Shown here one piece after another: positions 7,675 to 14,731 of a DNA stretch of 64,000 nt. The DNA is from Paenibacillus ferrarius (lineage in GTDB: Bacteria > Bacillota > Bacilli > Paenibacillales > NBRC-103111). A program made the translations under genes and the position numbers. Location: NCBI RefSeq assembly GCF_002027705.1, contig NZ_MBTG01000001.1, forward strand, positions 372,001 to 436,000. The letters are read 5' to 3'. Under the pieces are notes generated by a model, which did no database searches, had not been told where the DNA came from, and saw only the letters and a list, made by a program, of their open reading frames with translations. Positions within the stretch are counted from its first letter, which is position 1. Each line of letters starts with the position of its first letter.

Positions 7675-7963
7675 AGCTTTGTCGAACGAGACGCGTAGTC
7701 AAATTATGCTATGGTTAAAGAATCCAGAGGCGTACTTTGATGAAAAGCCCTATTTGCAGCAAGGGCTTAATATTCGAATTGGTGTATGTGTGGGAGATAT
7801 TCAGGCTAAGTCGGGGCTTGCACAGTCGGTTATCTCGAGTTATTTATTAAGTATGCAAAAAGCTGGTTTGTTGGAATCTGAACGAATCGGGAAATGGACG
7901 TATTATCGTCGGAACGAGAAAACCATTCAGGAATTTTCTGAGTACATCCGAAAGGAATTATAA
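7652..7963 (+). CDS. ArsR/SmtB family winged-helix repressor
   Basis: A 103-residue regulator. It starts MEPLAIYKALSNETRSQIMLWLK, the normal ArsR N-terminal helix, and carries the recognition region SGLAQSVISSYLLSMQKAGLLESER followed by the wing IGKWTYYRRNE. An insertion between helices 1 and 3 (NPEAYFDEKPYLQQGLNIRIGVCVGDI) is longer than in metal sensors and has a Cys but no CxC metal box, so the effector is probably not a metal. I use ATG 7652; an open frame extends back to TTG 7604 but crosses the palindrome. It lies 75 bp before the MFS transporter it probably represses; both are preceded by the same 10-mer. Confidence 0.82.
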   Translation: MEPLAIYKALSNETRSQIMLWLKNPEAYFDEKPYLQQGLNIRIGVCVGDIQAKSGLAQSVISSYLLSMQKAGLLESERIGKWTYYRRNEKTIQEFSEYIRKEL

Positions 7964-7991
7964 AGGGAGAGGAGCAATTTTTTTATTTTAT

Positions 7992-8016
7992 CAAATCTAT
8001 ATATCTGTATATATAA
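7992..8016. promoter_or_regulatory. Second CAAATCTATA site before the MFS gene
   Basis: CAAATCTATA at 7992-8001 repeats the start of the upstream palindrome and runs into TATCTGTATATATAAAT, an imperfect dyad ending 22 bp before the MFS start. Probably an ArsR-type operator and/or a promoter. Confidence 0.4.
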
Positions 8017-8038
8017 ATATGAATGGAGATTTTAAAGT

Positions 8039-9205
8039 ATGATGAAGGTTAATTCTGCACTTATTATTATTCTGGCATTAGGCGTATTTGGTATTATTAC
8101 AACGGAAATGGGGATTATTGGGGTTCTGCCGCAGGTCACTCAGAAATTTCATATTTCCGCATCAGAGGCAGGAGGGCTTGTAAGTATATTTGCTTTGGTT
8201 GTTGCGATTTCGGGTCCATTCATGACCTTGCTTGCTTCCAGTATGAATCGGAAAGTTATTCTTTTGGCTGCCGTACTTATTTTTGCTATTTCAAATATTG
8301 TTTATGCGTATACAGCGAAATTTGAGGTTATGCTAGCTTTCCGTATTCTTCCTGCGATTTTCCATCCTGTCTTTTTTTCAGTCGCGCTTGTAACTGCCGC
8401 TAAGCTTGTCCCTGCCGATAAAAGCAGCAAAGCAGTAACCAATGTTTTTGCCGGAATCACAGTCGGATTTGCTTTTGGCGTGCCGTTGACTTCTTATCTT
8501 GCGGAACAGTTTTCGTTGGAAGCCGCTTTCTTGTTTGGAGCATTGGTAAGCGCGATTGCTTTCTTAGGGATACTAATTGGACTGCCCTCAATGCCTGTTA
8601 CGGATAAAATGTCTTATGGCAAACAGCTTGGCATATTACGCAAGCCTCAATTGTGGCTCAATATCGTAACGGTTGTTTTCATCTTTGCAGCCATGTTTAC
8701 TGTATACAGCTACTTCGCTGAATATCTGGGACAAGTTACACATATGGACGGATCGGTCATTAGTCTGATGTTGATGGTTTTTGGTCTAATCATGATTTTG
8801 GGAAATTATATTTTTGGGGGATTATTGCATAAAAGTATGACGAAGACCGTCATCCTGTTTCCACTGCTGTACGCGGCAGTCTATTTAATTACTAATTATT
8901 TGGGTTCTTATTTCATTCCGATGGTTGTTGTTGTGTTCATATGGGGTGCCGTGCATTCTGGCGGTCTTATTGTCAGTCAAACATGGTTAACCACGGAGGC
9001 AAAAGAAGCACCCGAATTTGGCAACAGCTTGTTCGTCTCCTTTTCCAATCTTGGCATTACGTTAGGGACATTTGTCGGTGGTTGGTTTATTTCTCACTTA
9101 GGTATACATCAACTCATTTGGAGTGGCATTGGTTTCTCACTACTTGCTTTTTTATTCATTATGATAAAAATAAAAGCTTTCAAAGGTGCTGATTTTCGGG
9201 GGTAA
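8039..9205 (+). CDS. MFS transporter, DHA1 drug/sugar efflux type
   Basis: A 388-residue protein with about 12 hydrophobic segments. It begins with ALGVFGIITTEMGIIGVLPQV, the typical first helix of AraJ/YdhP/PbuE-like DHA1 exporters (the TEMGIIGVLP stretch), and has the cytoplasmic loop LASSMNRKVILL between helices 2 and 3. Such pumps export drugs, nucleosides or sugars; substrate cannot be told. ATG 8039 is 10-12 bp after GGAG. It follows the ArsR gene by 75 bp with its own copy of the shared upstream site, and a weak terminator comes after it. Confidence 0.88.
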   Translation: MMKVNSALIIILALGVFGIITTEMGIIGVLPQVTQKFHISASEAGGLVSIFALVVAISGPFMTLLASSMNRKVILLAAVLIFAISNIVYAYTAKFEVMLAFRILPAIFHPVFFSVALVTAAKLVPADKSSKAVTNVFAGITVGFAFGVPLTSYLAEQFSLEAAFLFGALVSAIAFLGILIGLPSMPVTDKMSYGKQLGILRKPQLWLNIVTVVFIFAAMFTVYSYFAEYLGQVTHMDGSVISLMLMVFGLIMILGNYIFGGLLHKSMTKTVILFPLLYAAVYLITNYLGSYFIPMVVVVFIWGAVHSGGLIVSQTWLTTEAKEAPEFGNSLFVSFSNLGITLGTFVGGWFISHLGIHQLIWSGIGFSLLAFLFIMIKIKAFKGADFRG

Positions 9206-9215
9206 ATCACCAGGT

Positions 9216-9238
9216 CCAGCTTTTGTTTGCTGGATTTT
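9216..9238 (+). terminator. Weak terminator
   Basis: CCAGC (9216-9220) and GCTGG (9229-9233) form a short stem followed by ATTTTG, just after the MFS stop. Confidence 0.45.
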
Positions 9239-9315
9239 GTAACTTTCTTGCTGTAAGAACGTATAGTACTTCTCAAAGGTACACATACATACAGTACGAG
9301 AGGATGGAAGGAATT

Positions 9316-9363
9316 ATGAAAAATATCAAAACGAACAAGGTGAATGGTGATTTGAATGCCTAG
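9316..9363 (+). CDS. Possible 15-residue leader peptide overlapping the small multidrug export gene
   Basis: ATG 9316 lies 6 bp after GGAAGG and opens a short frame (MKNIKTNKVNGDLNA) whose TAG at 9361-9363 overlaps the start (9356) of the next gene by 8 bp. The arrangement is that of translational coupling: ribosomes finishing the leader would restart at 9356, whose own binding site (GGTGAT) is weak. Not supported by homology. Confidence 0.3.
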   Translation: MKNIKTNKVNGDLNA

Positions 9364-9793
9364 TTTATTAGCATGGGCTTCAGTCCTTGGGACCGGGATT
9401 CTAGAATTATGGGCAGCGATCCCCCTCGGGTTTACCCTTAAGCTTCATCCATTACTCACAGGTATTCTAAGTGCAGCCGGCTCGATGCTCAGCTCAATCA
9501 TCGTGATTTTCTTCGGTGCATCGATTAGGAATTGGCTTGTACGCCGAATGCAAAAGAAAAGTGGTGGAAGATCAAGCCGCATGAGTCGCATTTGGGACAA
9601 ATACGGCATCCCTGGCATCGGATTCTTATCGCCGCTACTTACAGGAGCGCCACTTGGTGCTGCCATTGGTATTTCTTTCGGAGCAGACCCACGCAAATTG
9701 TTTATTTGGATGACGATCGGTATCGTCTTCTGGAGTGCTGTTCTGACGACAGCCGCTGCGTTAGGACTGAATGCTCTTAACATTGGCAAGTAG
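9356..9793 (+). CDS. Small multidrug export family membrane protein
   Basis: A 145-residue membrane protein with about four hydrophobic segments. The start LLAWASVLGTGILELWAAIPLGFTLKLHP and the later GIPGIGFLSPLLTGAPLGAAIGISFG match the family called small multi-drug export protein, in which ELW(A/V)AIP and G-P-LLT/GAP motifs recur. Despite the name, transport function of the family is poorly documented. Start at ATG 9356 overlaps a possible leader peptide. A strong bidirectional terminator at 9817-9856 separates it from the convergent TetR gene. Confidence 0.85.
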   Translation: MPSLLAWASVLGTGILELWAAIPLGFTLKLHPLLTGILSAAGSMLSSIIVIFFGASIRNWLVRRMQKKSGGRSSRMSRIWDKYGIPGIGFLSPLLTGAPLGAAIGISFGADPRKLFIWMTIGIVFWSAVLTTAAALGLNALNIGK

Positions 9794-9816
9794 AATTCTC
9801 TATTCGATAATAGTAA

Positions 9817-9856
9817 AAAAGAGTCAAATTCCTCAAAGGAGGCGTTTGGCTCTTTT
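9817..9856. terminator. Bidirectional terminator between convergent genes
   Basis: AAAAGAGTCAAA (9817-9828) and TTTGGCTCTTTT (9845-9856) pair with one mismatch, with an inner TCCTC/GAGG stem. A runs on one side and T runs on the other serve both strands. Confidence 0.85.
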
Positions 9857-9867
9857 CGTTATTTATT

Positions 9868-10509
9868 TCAGGCCTTCAAATAATCCAACAGAATTTTTTT
9901 GAGGATGGCAAGCTGATAATCGGTTTCTAAATCGGATTCAAGCAGCAAAATATTTTTCTGTAAGGATAATTTTTTGGAAAAAAGACCAAATGTGTTGATC
10001 ACCGTGGTTAAGGTGTCTTTGACGGAGATGCCCGATCGGATGGAGCCGTCCTCGATACCATTTTGAATAATTCTCGAATACTCCCGCGATATTTTACGAT
10101 TCAATGAGTTGAAAGTAAGAATATCCTCCAGCGGCTCCGACGAGTGAGAGGCATAGCTCTCGAAATCAACCATAAATTTGACGCTCAAATTGTTATGATC
10201 TTCGATAAAGAAGTCAAATAGCTTCTCAAGCTTCTCAAGGCAGGATATCGGGAGTTCAGCGACATATTGGAACCGTTCGAGCAAGGGTTCAAGCAGCTTG
10301 GTCGCGAGTGCAACGATCAGCTTCTCCTTCTTTGGGAAATATCTGAAAAGGGTAGCAACCCCGATATTCGCGTCATTCGCGATATCCTGCATGGTCGTCT
10401 TCTCGATACCTTTGAGAGTAAGCACGCGTTCTGCCGCCTCAAGAATAATCAATAGCCGTTGCTGTTTGCCGTCCAACCGTTCTTTCTCGTATCTTTTTTT
10501 GGGGTCCAT
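9868..10509 (-). CDS. TetR family transcriptional regulator
   Basis: A 213-residue regulator. The N-terminal HTH is clear: ILEAAERVLTLKGIEKTTMQDIANDANIGVATLFRYFPKKEKLI (about residues 22-65). The C-terminal ligand domain is not assigned to a subfamily. Start GTC-CAT complement gives ATG 10509. It is divergent from the SDR pair that begins at 10666, and a perfect palindrome (10624-10640) lies between, so it probably represses the SDR operon and perhaps itself. Confidence 0.88.
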   Translation of the reverse strand: MDPKKRYEKERLDGKQQRLLIILEAAERVLTLKGIEKTTMQDIANDANIGVATLFRYFPKKEKLIVALATKLLEPLLERFQYVAELPISCLEKLEKLFDFFIEDHNNLSVKFMVDFESYASHSSEPLEDILTFNSLNRKISREYSRIIQNGIEDGSIRSGISVKDTLTTVINTFGLFSKKLSLQKNILLLESDLETDYQLAILKKILLDYLKA

Positions 10510-10623
10510 AAGAGGATAAACCTTTCAAATTAGCGATTTCAATTATTAGTATTATATCGACCGATGGTAATTTAAGCAAGGAATTGAATTAGCAAAAGCG
10601 ATCTGATATAGTTAATATCATAG

Positions 10624-10640
10624 TGATAGTTACACTATCA
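10624..10640. promoter_or_regulatory. Palindromic operator TGATAGT-TAC-ACTATCA
   Basis: A perfect 7-bp-arm palindrome located 26 bp before the first SDR start and 115 bp from the TetR start. Its size and position fit a TetR family site overlapping the SDR promoter. Confidence 0.65.
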
Positions 10641-10665
10641 TTTTAAAAGTAAAGGAGAAATTAAT

Positions 10666-11418
10666 ATGACTCGTTTAATAGATAAAGTCGCAATTATTAC
10701 TGGAGCAGGCAGTGGTATGGGGCGCGAAGAAGCACTTTTGTTTGCAAAAGAAGGAGCAAAGGTTGTTGCAACAGATATTAATGAAGCCGCGGTACAAGCG
10801 TTAGTGAAAGAAATTGAAGCCGCAGGTGGAGAGGCTACAGCCTACGCACACAATGTTGTTGTAGAAGAAGATTGGATCAAGGTTGTCACTGGAGCGGTTG
10901 AGCGTTACGGCAAAGTTGACGTTTTGGTCAACAATGCGGGGATTTCCCTTGCCGTGGGACTGCTGGATACGACGATTGAGCAATGGAATAAAGTCATTAA
11001 CATCAACCTGACAAGCACTTTCCTTGGCATGAAGCACGTTATTCCGAACATGCAAGCAAATAAGGGTGGTTCTATTGTCAATATTTCTTCGATTGCTGGA
11101 TTGACCGGCAGCAGTGGGGCAGGAGCCTACACAGCTTCCAAAGGCGGAGTTCGGATGCTGAGCAAAGCTGCTGCAGTTGATTTTGGCAAAGATCACATTC
11201 GCGTCAATTCCGTTCATCCAGGCTTTATTGAAACGCCGATGAGCTCAGAATTTGTAAATAACAAACAGATGCTGCAATGGTTTTTGTCTCAAACCGCATT
11301 ACCGAGAGTAGGACGTGCTTCAGAAGTAGCAGAAGCCGTGCTGTTCCTCGCCTCAGATGAGTCAGCCTATATAACAGGTGTTGAACTGCCTGTTGATGGC
11401 GGAGTTACAGCCAAATAA
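10666..11418 (+). CDS. Short-chain dehydrogenase/reductase (classical SDR)
   Basis: A 250-residue NAD(P)-dependent oxidoreductase with all classical SDR landmarks: TGAGSGMG cofactor loop (12-19), Asp 37 in VVATDIN suggesting NAD preference, VNNAG (88-92), Ser 142, and YTASK (Tyr 155, Lys 159). It ends with the usual GVELPVDGG. The family includes cyclopentanol dehydrogenase and glucose 1-dehydrogenase-like enzymes; substrate is not determinable. First gene of a two-SDR operon behind the TetR operator; 43 bp to the next gene. Confidence 0.9.
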   Translation: MTRLIDKVAIITGAGSGMGREEALLFAKEGAKVVATDINEAAVQALVKEIEAAGGEATAYAHNVVVEEDWIKVVTGAVERYGKVDVLVNNAGISLAVGLLDTTIEQWNKVININLTSTFLGMKHVIPNMQANKGGSIVNISSIAGLTGSSGAGAYTASKGGVRMLSKAAAVDFGKDHIRVNSVHPGFIETPMSSEFVNNKQMLQWFLSQTALPRVGRASEVAEAVLFLASDESAYITGVELPVDGGVTAK

Positions 11419-11461
11419 TGTCTCATTGCAAGGTAATTTTGGATAGAAGGAGTGAGTGATC

Positions 11462-12262
11462 ATGGGTAGGGTAAGCGGTAAAGTAGCATTAGTAACGGGA
11501 GGAGCTTCCGGTATTGGCTTGTCTGCTGCCAGATTAATGGTCAGAGAAGGTGCTAAAATCGTCATTGCAGACTATAATGTGGACGCGGCGAAAGAAGCAG
11601 CTGAACATATTGTACATGAGGGCGGAGAAGCTGAAGGCCTATTTCTAGATGCCTCACAAGCGGATTCGATCAAGGATGCGGTTGCTTATACAGTAGAGCG
11701 ATATGGTTCCTTGACTATTTTATTTAACAATGTGGGCGTCACTAACTTGAAAAAAGACCTTGATGTTGTAAATATCGATTTGGATGAATGGGATCGTCTC
11801 ATGAATGTGAACACTAAGAGTGTTCTACTGGGCTGCCGATTTGCTATTCCGCATATGGTGGAATCAGGTGGTGGTTCAATAATTAATACAGCCTCCATGG
11901 CCGCGTTCGCCGGAGACTCCGTTCGTTCCGCCTACGGTGCCTCCAAAGCAGCCGTTGTGAACCTTACGCGCTATATCGCTGCGCAATACGGCAAAGATAA
12001 AATTCGCTGCAATGGCGTAGCCCCAGGGCTAATCTTAACCCCAGCCGCGAAGAATAGTATGCCGCCAGCCGTTTTGGATATTTTCGCGAAATACAATGCG
12101 CTTCCGTATCATGGCGAAGCGGATGACATCGGAAACACGGTTCTAATTCTAGCCTCGGATGAATCCAAATTCATTACAGGACAGACCATTCAAGTTGAAG
12201 GCGGGCACTATATGGCGAACCCGAGTATCGCTGATTTTAATCAATTTTTGGCACAGGCCTAA
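11462..12262 (+). CDS. Short-chain dehydrogenase/reductase (classical SDR)
   Basis: A 266-residue SDR: TGGASGIG (12-19), Asp 37 in IVIADYN (NAD-type), NNVG in place of the usual NNAG (89-92), Ser 145, YGASK (Tyr 158, Lys 162), and the C-terminal GQTIQVEGG. Start is ATG 11462, 9 bp after AAGGAG; GTG 11456 is also in frame but too close. Together with the preceding SDR it forms an operon ended by the terminator at 12277. Two NAD-dependent oxidoreductases under one TetR repressor suggest sequential oxidation of an alcohol or detoxification of a carbonyl, but this is inference. Confidence 0.9.
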   Translation: MGRVSGKVALVTGGASGIGLSAARLMVREGAKIVIADYNVDAAKEAAEHIVHEGGEAEGLFLDASQADSIKDAVAYTVERYGSLTILFNNVGVTNLKKDLDVVNIDLDEWDRLMNVNTKSVLLGCRFAIPHMVESGGGSIINTASMAAFAGDSVRSAYGASKAAVVNLTRYIAAQYGKDKIRCNGVAPGLILTPAAKNSMPPAVLDIFAKYNALPYHGEADDIGNTVLILASDESKFITGQTIQVEGGHYMANPSIADFNQFLAQA

Positions 12263-12276
12263 TAGAAACATTGTTC

Positions 12277-12308
12277 AAGCTTAGAGTTGATGACTCTAGG
12301 CTTTTTTG
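12277..12308 (+). terminator. Rho-independent terminator
   Basis: AAGCTTAGAGT-TGATG-ACTCTAGGCTT with TTTTT following, 14 bp after the second SDR gene. Confidence 0.85.
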
Positions 12309-12385
12309 TTTTCTTTAATGAAGTAATACCGATATAATAAATATTGGAAATGTAGAGGGTTCTGATAGAGAAAGGATATTTGCCA

Positions 12386-12631
12386 ATGAAAACAACATGT
12401 ACAATTACGATAATCATAGCTTTTGTCATTCTACTCGGAGCCAATCTATCCGATTTAGTGCCAGGAAAGTCTCAGACTTTTGTTATTTTTGGTCAAAATA
12501 TGAACGCTGAGCTGCATGAAGCCTTAGTTAGCCGTCTTGAAAAAAACAAAATCGATTATCAAATAGATAAGCAAGGTAATGTGACTATTGCTGAAAAGGA
12601 TGTTCAGAGAGCAGTTATATGCTGCTCTTGA
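12386..12631 (+). CDS. Small membrane-anchored protein of unknown function
   Basis: An 81-residue protein. One N-terminal transmembrane segment (TITIIIAFVILLGANLSDL) is followed by a soluble part with the pattern LVSRLEKNKIDYQIDKQGNVTIAEKDVQRAV, which looks like a small alpha-beta fold of the kind found in FliF/EscJ-like ring modules. It ends in CCS. ATG 12386 is 9 bp after AAAGGA; a TTG two codons earlier is in frame. Array B begins 90 bp downstream. No function can be given. Confidence 0.6.
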   Translation: MKTTCTITIIIAFVILLGANLSDLVPGKSQTFVIFGQNMNAELHEALVSRLEKNKIDYQIDKQGNVTIAEKDVQRAVICCS

Positions 12632-12720
12632 AATTCTTATGGGAACAGGTGAAGCAGCCGATCAGGTAGTAAATCATGTAGGATTTCGGGTTCCAGTCAG
12701 GTCGGTCAACGGACGTAAAA

Positions 12721-12899
12721 CCTGTAAAAGTACTGGTATTTTCGGGCGATTTGGGTAAAAAAGTGGAAATTCCTGCAATTGTGCAGGTATTTTCATCTTT
12801 TCTAGCCTTTCATCCGAGAAAGGTGGCAAATACCTGCATAAACGCAGGAATTTCATGATTGAGGTCATGACAGGAGTAAAAAAGATGTATAATCGCAGG
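12721..12899. repeat. Palindrome array B: CCTGC-N6-GCAGG type, starts 51/61/51 bp apart
   Basis: Elements at 12721-12736 (degenerate, CCTGT/ACTGG), 12772-12787, 12833-12848 (both perfect) and 12884-12899 (GATGT on the left, perfect right arm). The fourth element shares a 22-bp block with element 4 of array A, differing at two positions inside AAAGATGYAKAATCGCAGG. Flanking spacers are 35, 45 and 35 bp, almost the same as array A. The 2-3 spacer holds a short inverted repeat CCTTTC/GAAAGG. The array fills much of a 396-bp gap between the small membrane protein and the broken CPBP gene. Confidence 0.85.
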
Positions 12900-13027
12900 T
12901 TTATTACAAAGTAGCTGGAGCTAGAGCAGGACACATGAAGGCGCTGAGGAAAGTGTCAGTAATACGAGGGCTATCTTCAAGTAGTATTAATAATACAAGA
13001 CAAATCCGCAATAGGAGTTTTTACATT

Positions 13028-13518
13028 ATGAAAGCCGATGCCAATATTCGTTTATTTTCATTATTCTTGATTTTATTTTTTTCAGTATCCCCATTGATCA
13101 TAAACTCCCTAAATCTCTTCGTGACAGGTAATTCAGCCGAATATAGTGCTGACTCACACTTTATTTTCAGCATTATATGGGAAGTGTTATCGTTAGGAAT
13201 ACTTTACTTTGTCTTAAAAAAACAAGGGCGAAATTTGCAGGGAATTGGTTTTGAGTTCCGGAAAACGGATATATGGCATGCGCTAGTGCTTTATGTTGGC
13301 ATTTATTTTGTTTACATGATTGCAATCGCTATCTCACCGAATTTCTCGCAGGCACCTCGGAACGTTGATTATATCAGGGATTAATACCTGCCCTCTATGT
13401 AGGGATCATGTTTTTTATCTTTTCCATTTATTTTGTTAAAAGTAAAAGAATCGTACCTGTTATCCTCATACACTTATTCTTTGATCTCTTGGCAATGTTT
13501 AATTTGGGTAAGAAATAA
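13028..13518 (+). pseudogene. CPBP family intramembrane protease remnant with internal deletion and frameshift
   Basis: From ATG 13028 (10 bp after GGAG) 118 residues are readable, with hydrophobic segments and IGFEFRKTDIWHALVLYVGIYFVYMIAIA typical of the N-terminal half of CPBP (CAAX protease/bacteriocin-processing) proteins, before a TAA at 13382. In another frame, from 13387 to the TAA at 13516, follows ALYVGIMFFIFSIYFVKSKR and then VPVILIHLFFDLLAMFNLGKK, which is the normal C-terminal motif with its conserved His and Asp. The central EExxxR and FxxxH motifs that carry the active site are missing. The gene is therefore dead, with a deletion of roughly 40-60 codons plus a frame change near 13380. 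Confidence 0.7.
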
Positions 13519-13583
13519 TAGCAATCCAGAAGAAAGCATCATCTGGAAAAAATGATATAGTTTTGAAAGAAGGGAGGATGAAC

Positions 13584-14381
13584 ATGATACTTAAGAACAA
13601 AACAGCTGTAATTTACGGTGGAGGTGGGGCGATTGGCAGTGCAGTTGCACGAGCTTTCGCCCGAGAAGGAGCGGTGGTATTCCTTGCAGGGTTAAAGCTG
13701 GAAAAGCTAAATGCTGTAGCTGATGAAATTATCGCTGCTGGAGGAATGGCTTATACGGCTCAGGTTGATGCTCTTGATGAACGGTCAGTGGAAGAGCATG
13801 TGAACGATGTTATGATAAAGGCTGACAGAATCGACATAACTTTGAACGCTGTAGGCTTTACTCATGTACAGGGTGTACCATTCGCAGAACTGTCCCTTGA
13901 GGATTTCGAGTTCCCAATCGCCAAATATGTACGTACGAATTATGTGACTGCGCAGGCCATGGCGCGGCGTATGACTAAGAATCATAGTGGCGTTATCCTT
14001 ACGCTATCAACGCCTGTTTCTTTGATGCCGGGACCAGGATTTATGGGGCATAGTGTTGCTTGCGCTGGAATCGAAGCATTCTCGCGGCATCTGGCAGGTG
14101 AGCTTGGACCCACCGGTATTCGCGTAATCTGTCTCAGGTCGCATATGATTCCTGAAGCAGTGGCTGCAGGGTCCCATAGCAGGGAACTTTTTAGCCTTAA
14201 TGCAGAGAAAGCTGGCATTACGTTAGAGCAGATGTTGGCCGGTGCAGCAGAAGGTACGCTGCTTAAACGCCTGCCAACGCTTTCGGAAGTAGCGAACACA
14301 GCAGCTTTCATGGCCTCGGACCACGCAGGAGCAATGACTGGTACAGTTGCTAACTTAACATCTGGGTTTATTTTGAATTAA
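13584..14381 (+). CDS. Atypical SDR-fold protein lacking the catalytic Tyr and Lys
   Basis: A 265-residue Rossmann-fold protein. The cofactor loop is YGGGGAIG (11-18), and the helix/strand order follows SDR enzymes (AVARAFAREGAVVFLAGL, IDITLNAVG instead of LVNNAG, and a C-terminal ASDHAGAMTGTVANLTSGF). Ser 142 is kept, but the YxxxK active site is replaced by HSVAC (His 156, Cys 160). Without Tyr and Lys normal hydride-transfer catalysis is unlikely; it may bind NAD(P) for another purpose or use a different mechanism. Start is ATG 13584, 7 bp after GGGAGG; ATG 13578 is too close to it. Monocistronic, ended by a terminator. Confidence 0.8.
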   Translation: MILKNKTAVIYGGGGAIGSAVARAFAREGAVVFLAGLKLEKLNAVADEIIAAGGMAYTAQVDALDERSVEEHVNDVMIKADRIDITLNAVGFTHVQGVPFAELSLEDFEFPIAKYVRTNYVTAQAMARRMTKNHSGVILTLSTPVSLMPGPGFMGHSVACAGIEAFSRHLAGELGPTGIRVICLRSHMIPEAVAAGSHSRELFSLNAEKAGITLEQMLAGAAEGTLLKRLPTLSEVANTAAFMASDHAGAMTGTVANLTSGFILN

Positions 14382-14406
14382 TCCATTGACTTCGCACCCT
14401 TATAGA

Positions 14407-14441
14407 AGAGCCACGCAATTTGCATTTGCGGGCTCTTTTTT
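14407..14441 (+). terminator. Rho-independent terminator
   Basis: AGAGCC...CGCAA and TTGCG-GGCTCT form the stem, followed by TTTTT. Confidence 0.85.
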
Positions 14442-14507
14442 CATTGTCTGAAACGGAGCCAGTAAGGAAGCAATATCATAAATTACGCCAATAAGGCAAA
14501 AAGAATT

Positions 14508-14731
14508 GACATGTTCGGATACAGACCATCATAGTAAAATCAACAGTAAGTTCAGGAAGGGAGAGAATGTCTCCCTGTACTCGGGTCCGTGACAACCACG
14601 CCATTAACAAGGGGGAGTTAGTTTCTGACCTGTTGGCTTTACAATAGGCAGCTATCGTGTTACTTTAGCCGATGCGAGTAGTCGCCGACTCGGTCAAGTT
14701 ATAGGTTCACGAAATAAAGGGAGGGCTTTAT
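14508..14731 (+). other. Long structured leader before the solute-binding protein gene
   Basis: A TTGACA at 14508 is a candidate -35 box. The roughly 180 bases that would be transcribed contain a perfect hairpin AGGGAGA-GAATG-TCTCCCT (14558-14576) and a second small one CGAGT-N8-ACTCG (14675-14692). No T run, so not a simple terminator, and I recognise no riboswitch consensus. The ribosome binding site AAAGGGAGGG precedes ATG 14732. Confidence 0.35.

Noticed and set aside
12674..12934. Minus-strand open frame over array B
   Set aside because: Covers the repeats only, without ribosome site or recognisable domain.
14508..14731. T-box or known riboswitch in the leader
   Set aside because: No T-box sequence, no terminator T run and no recognised consensus; kept only as an unexplained leader.
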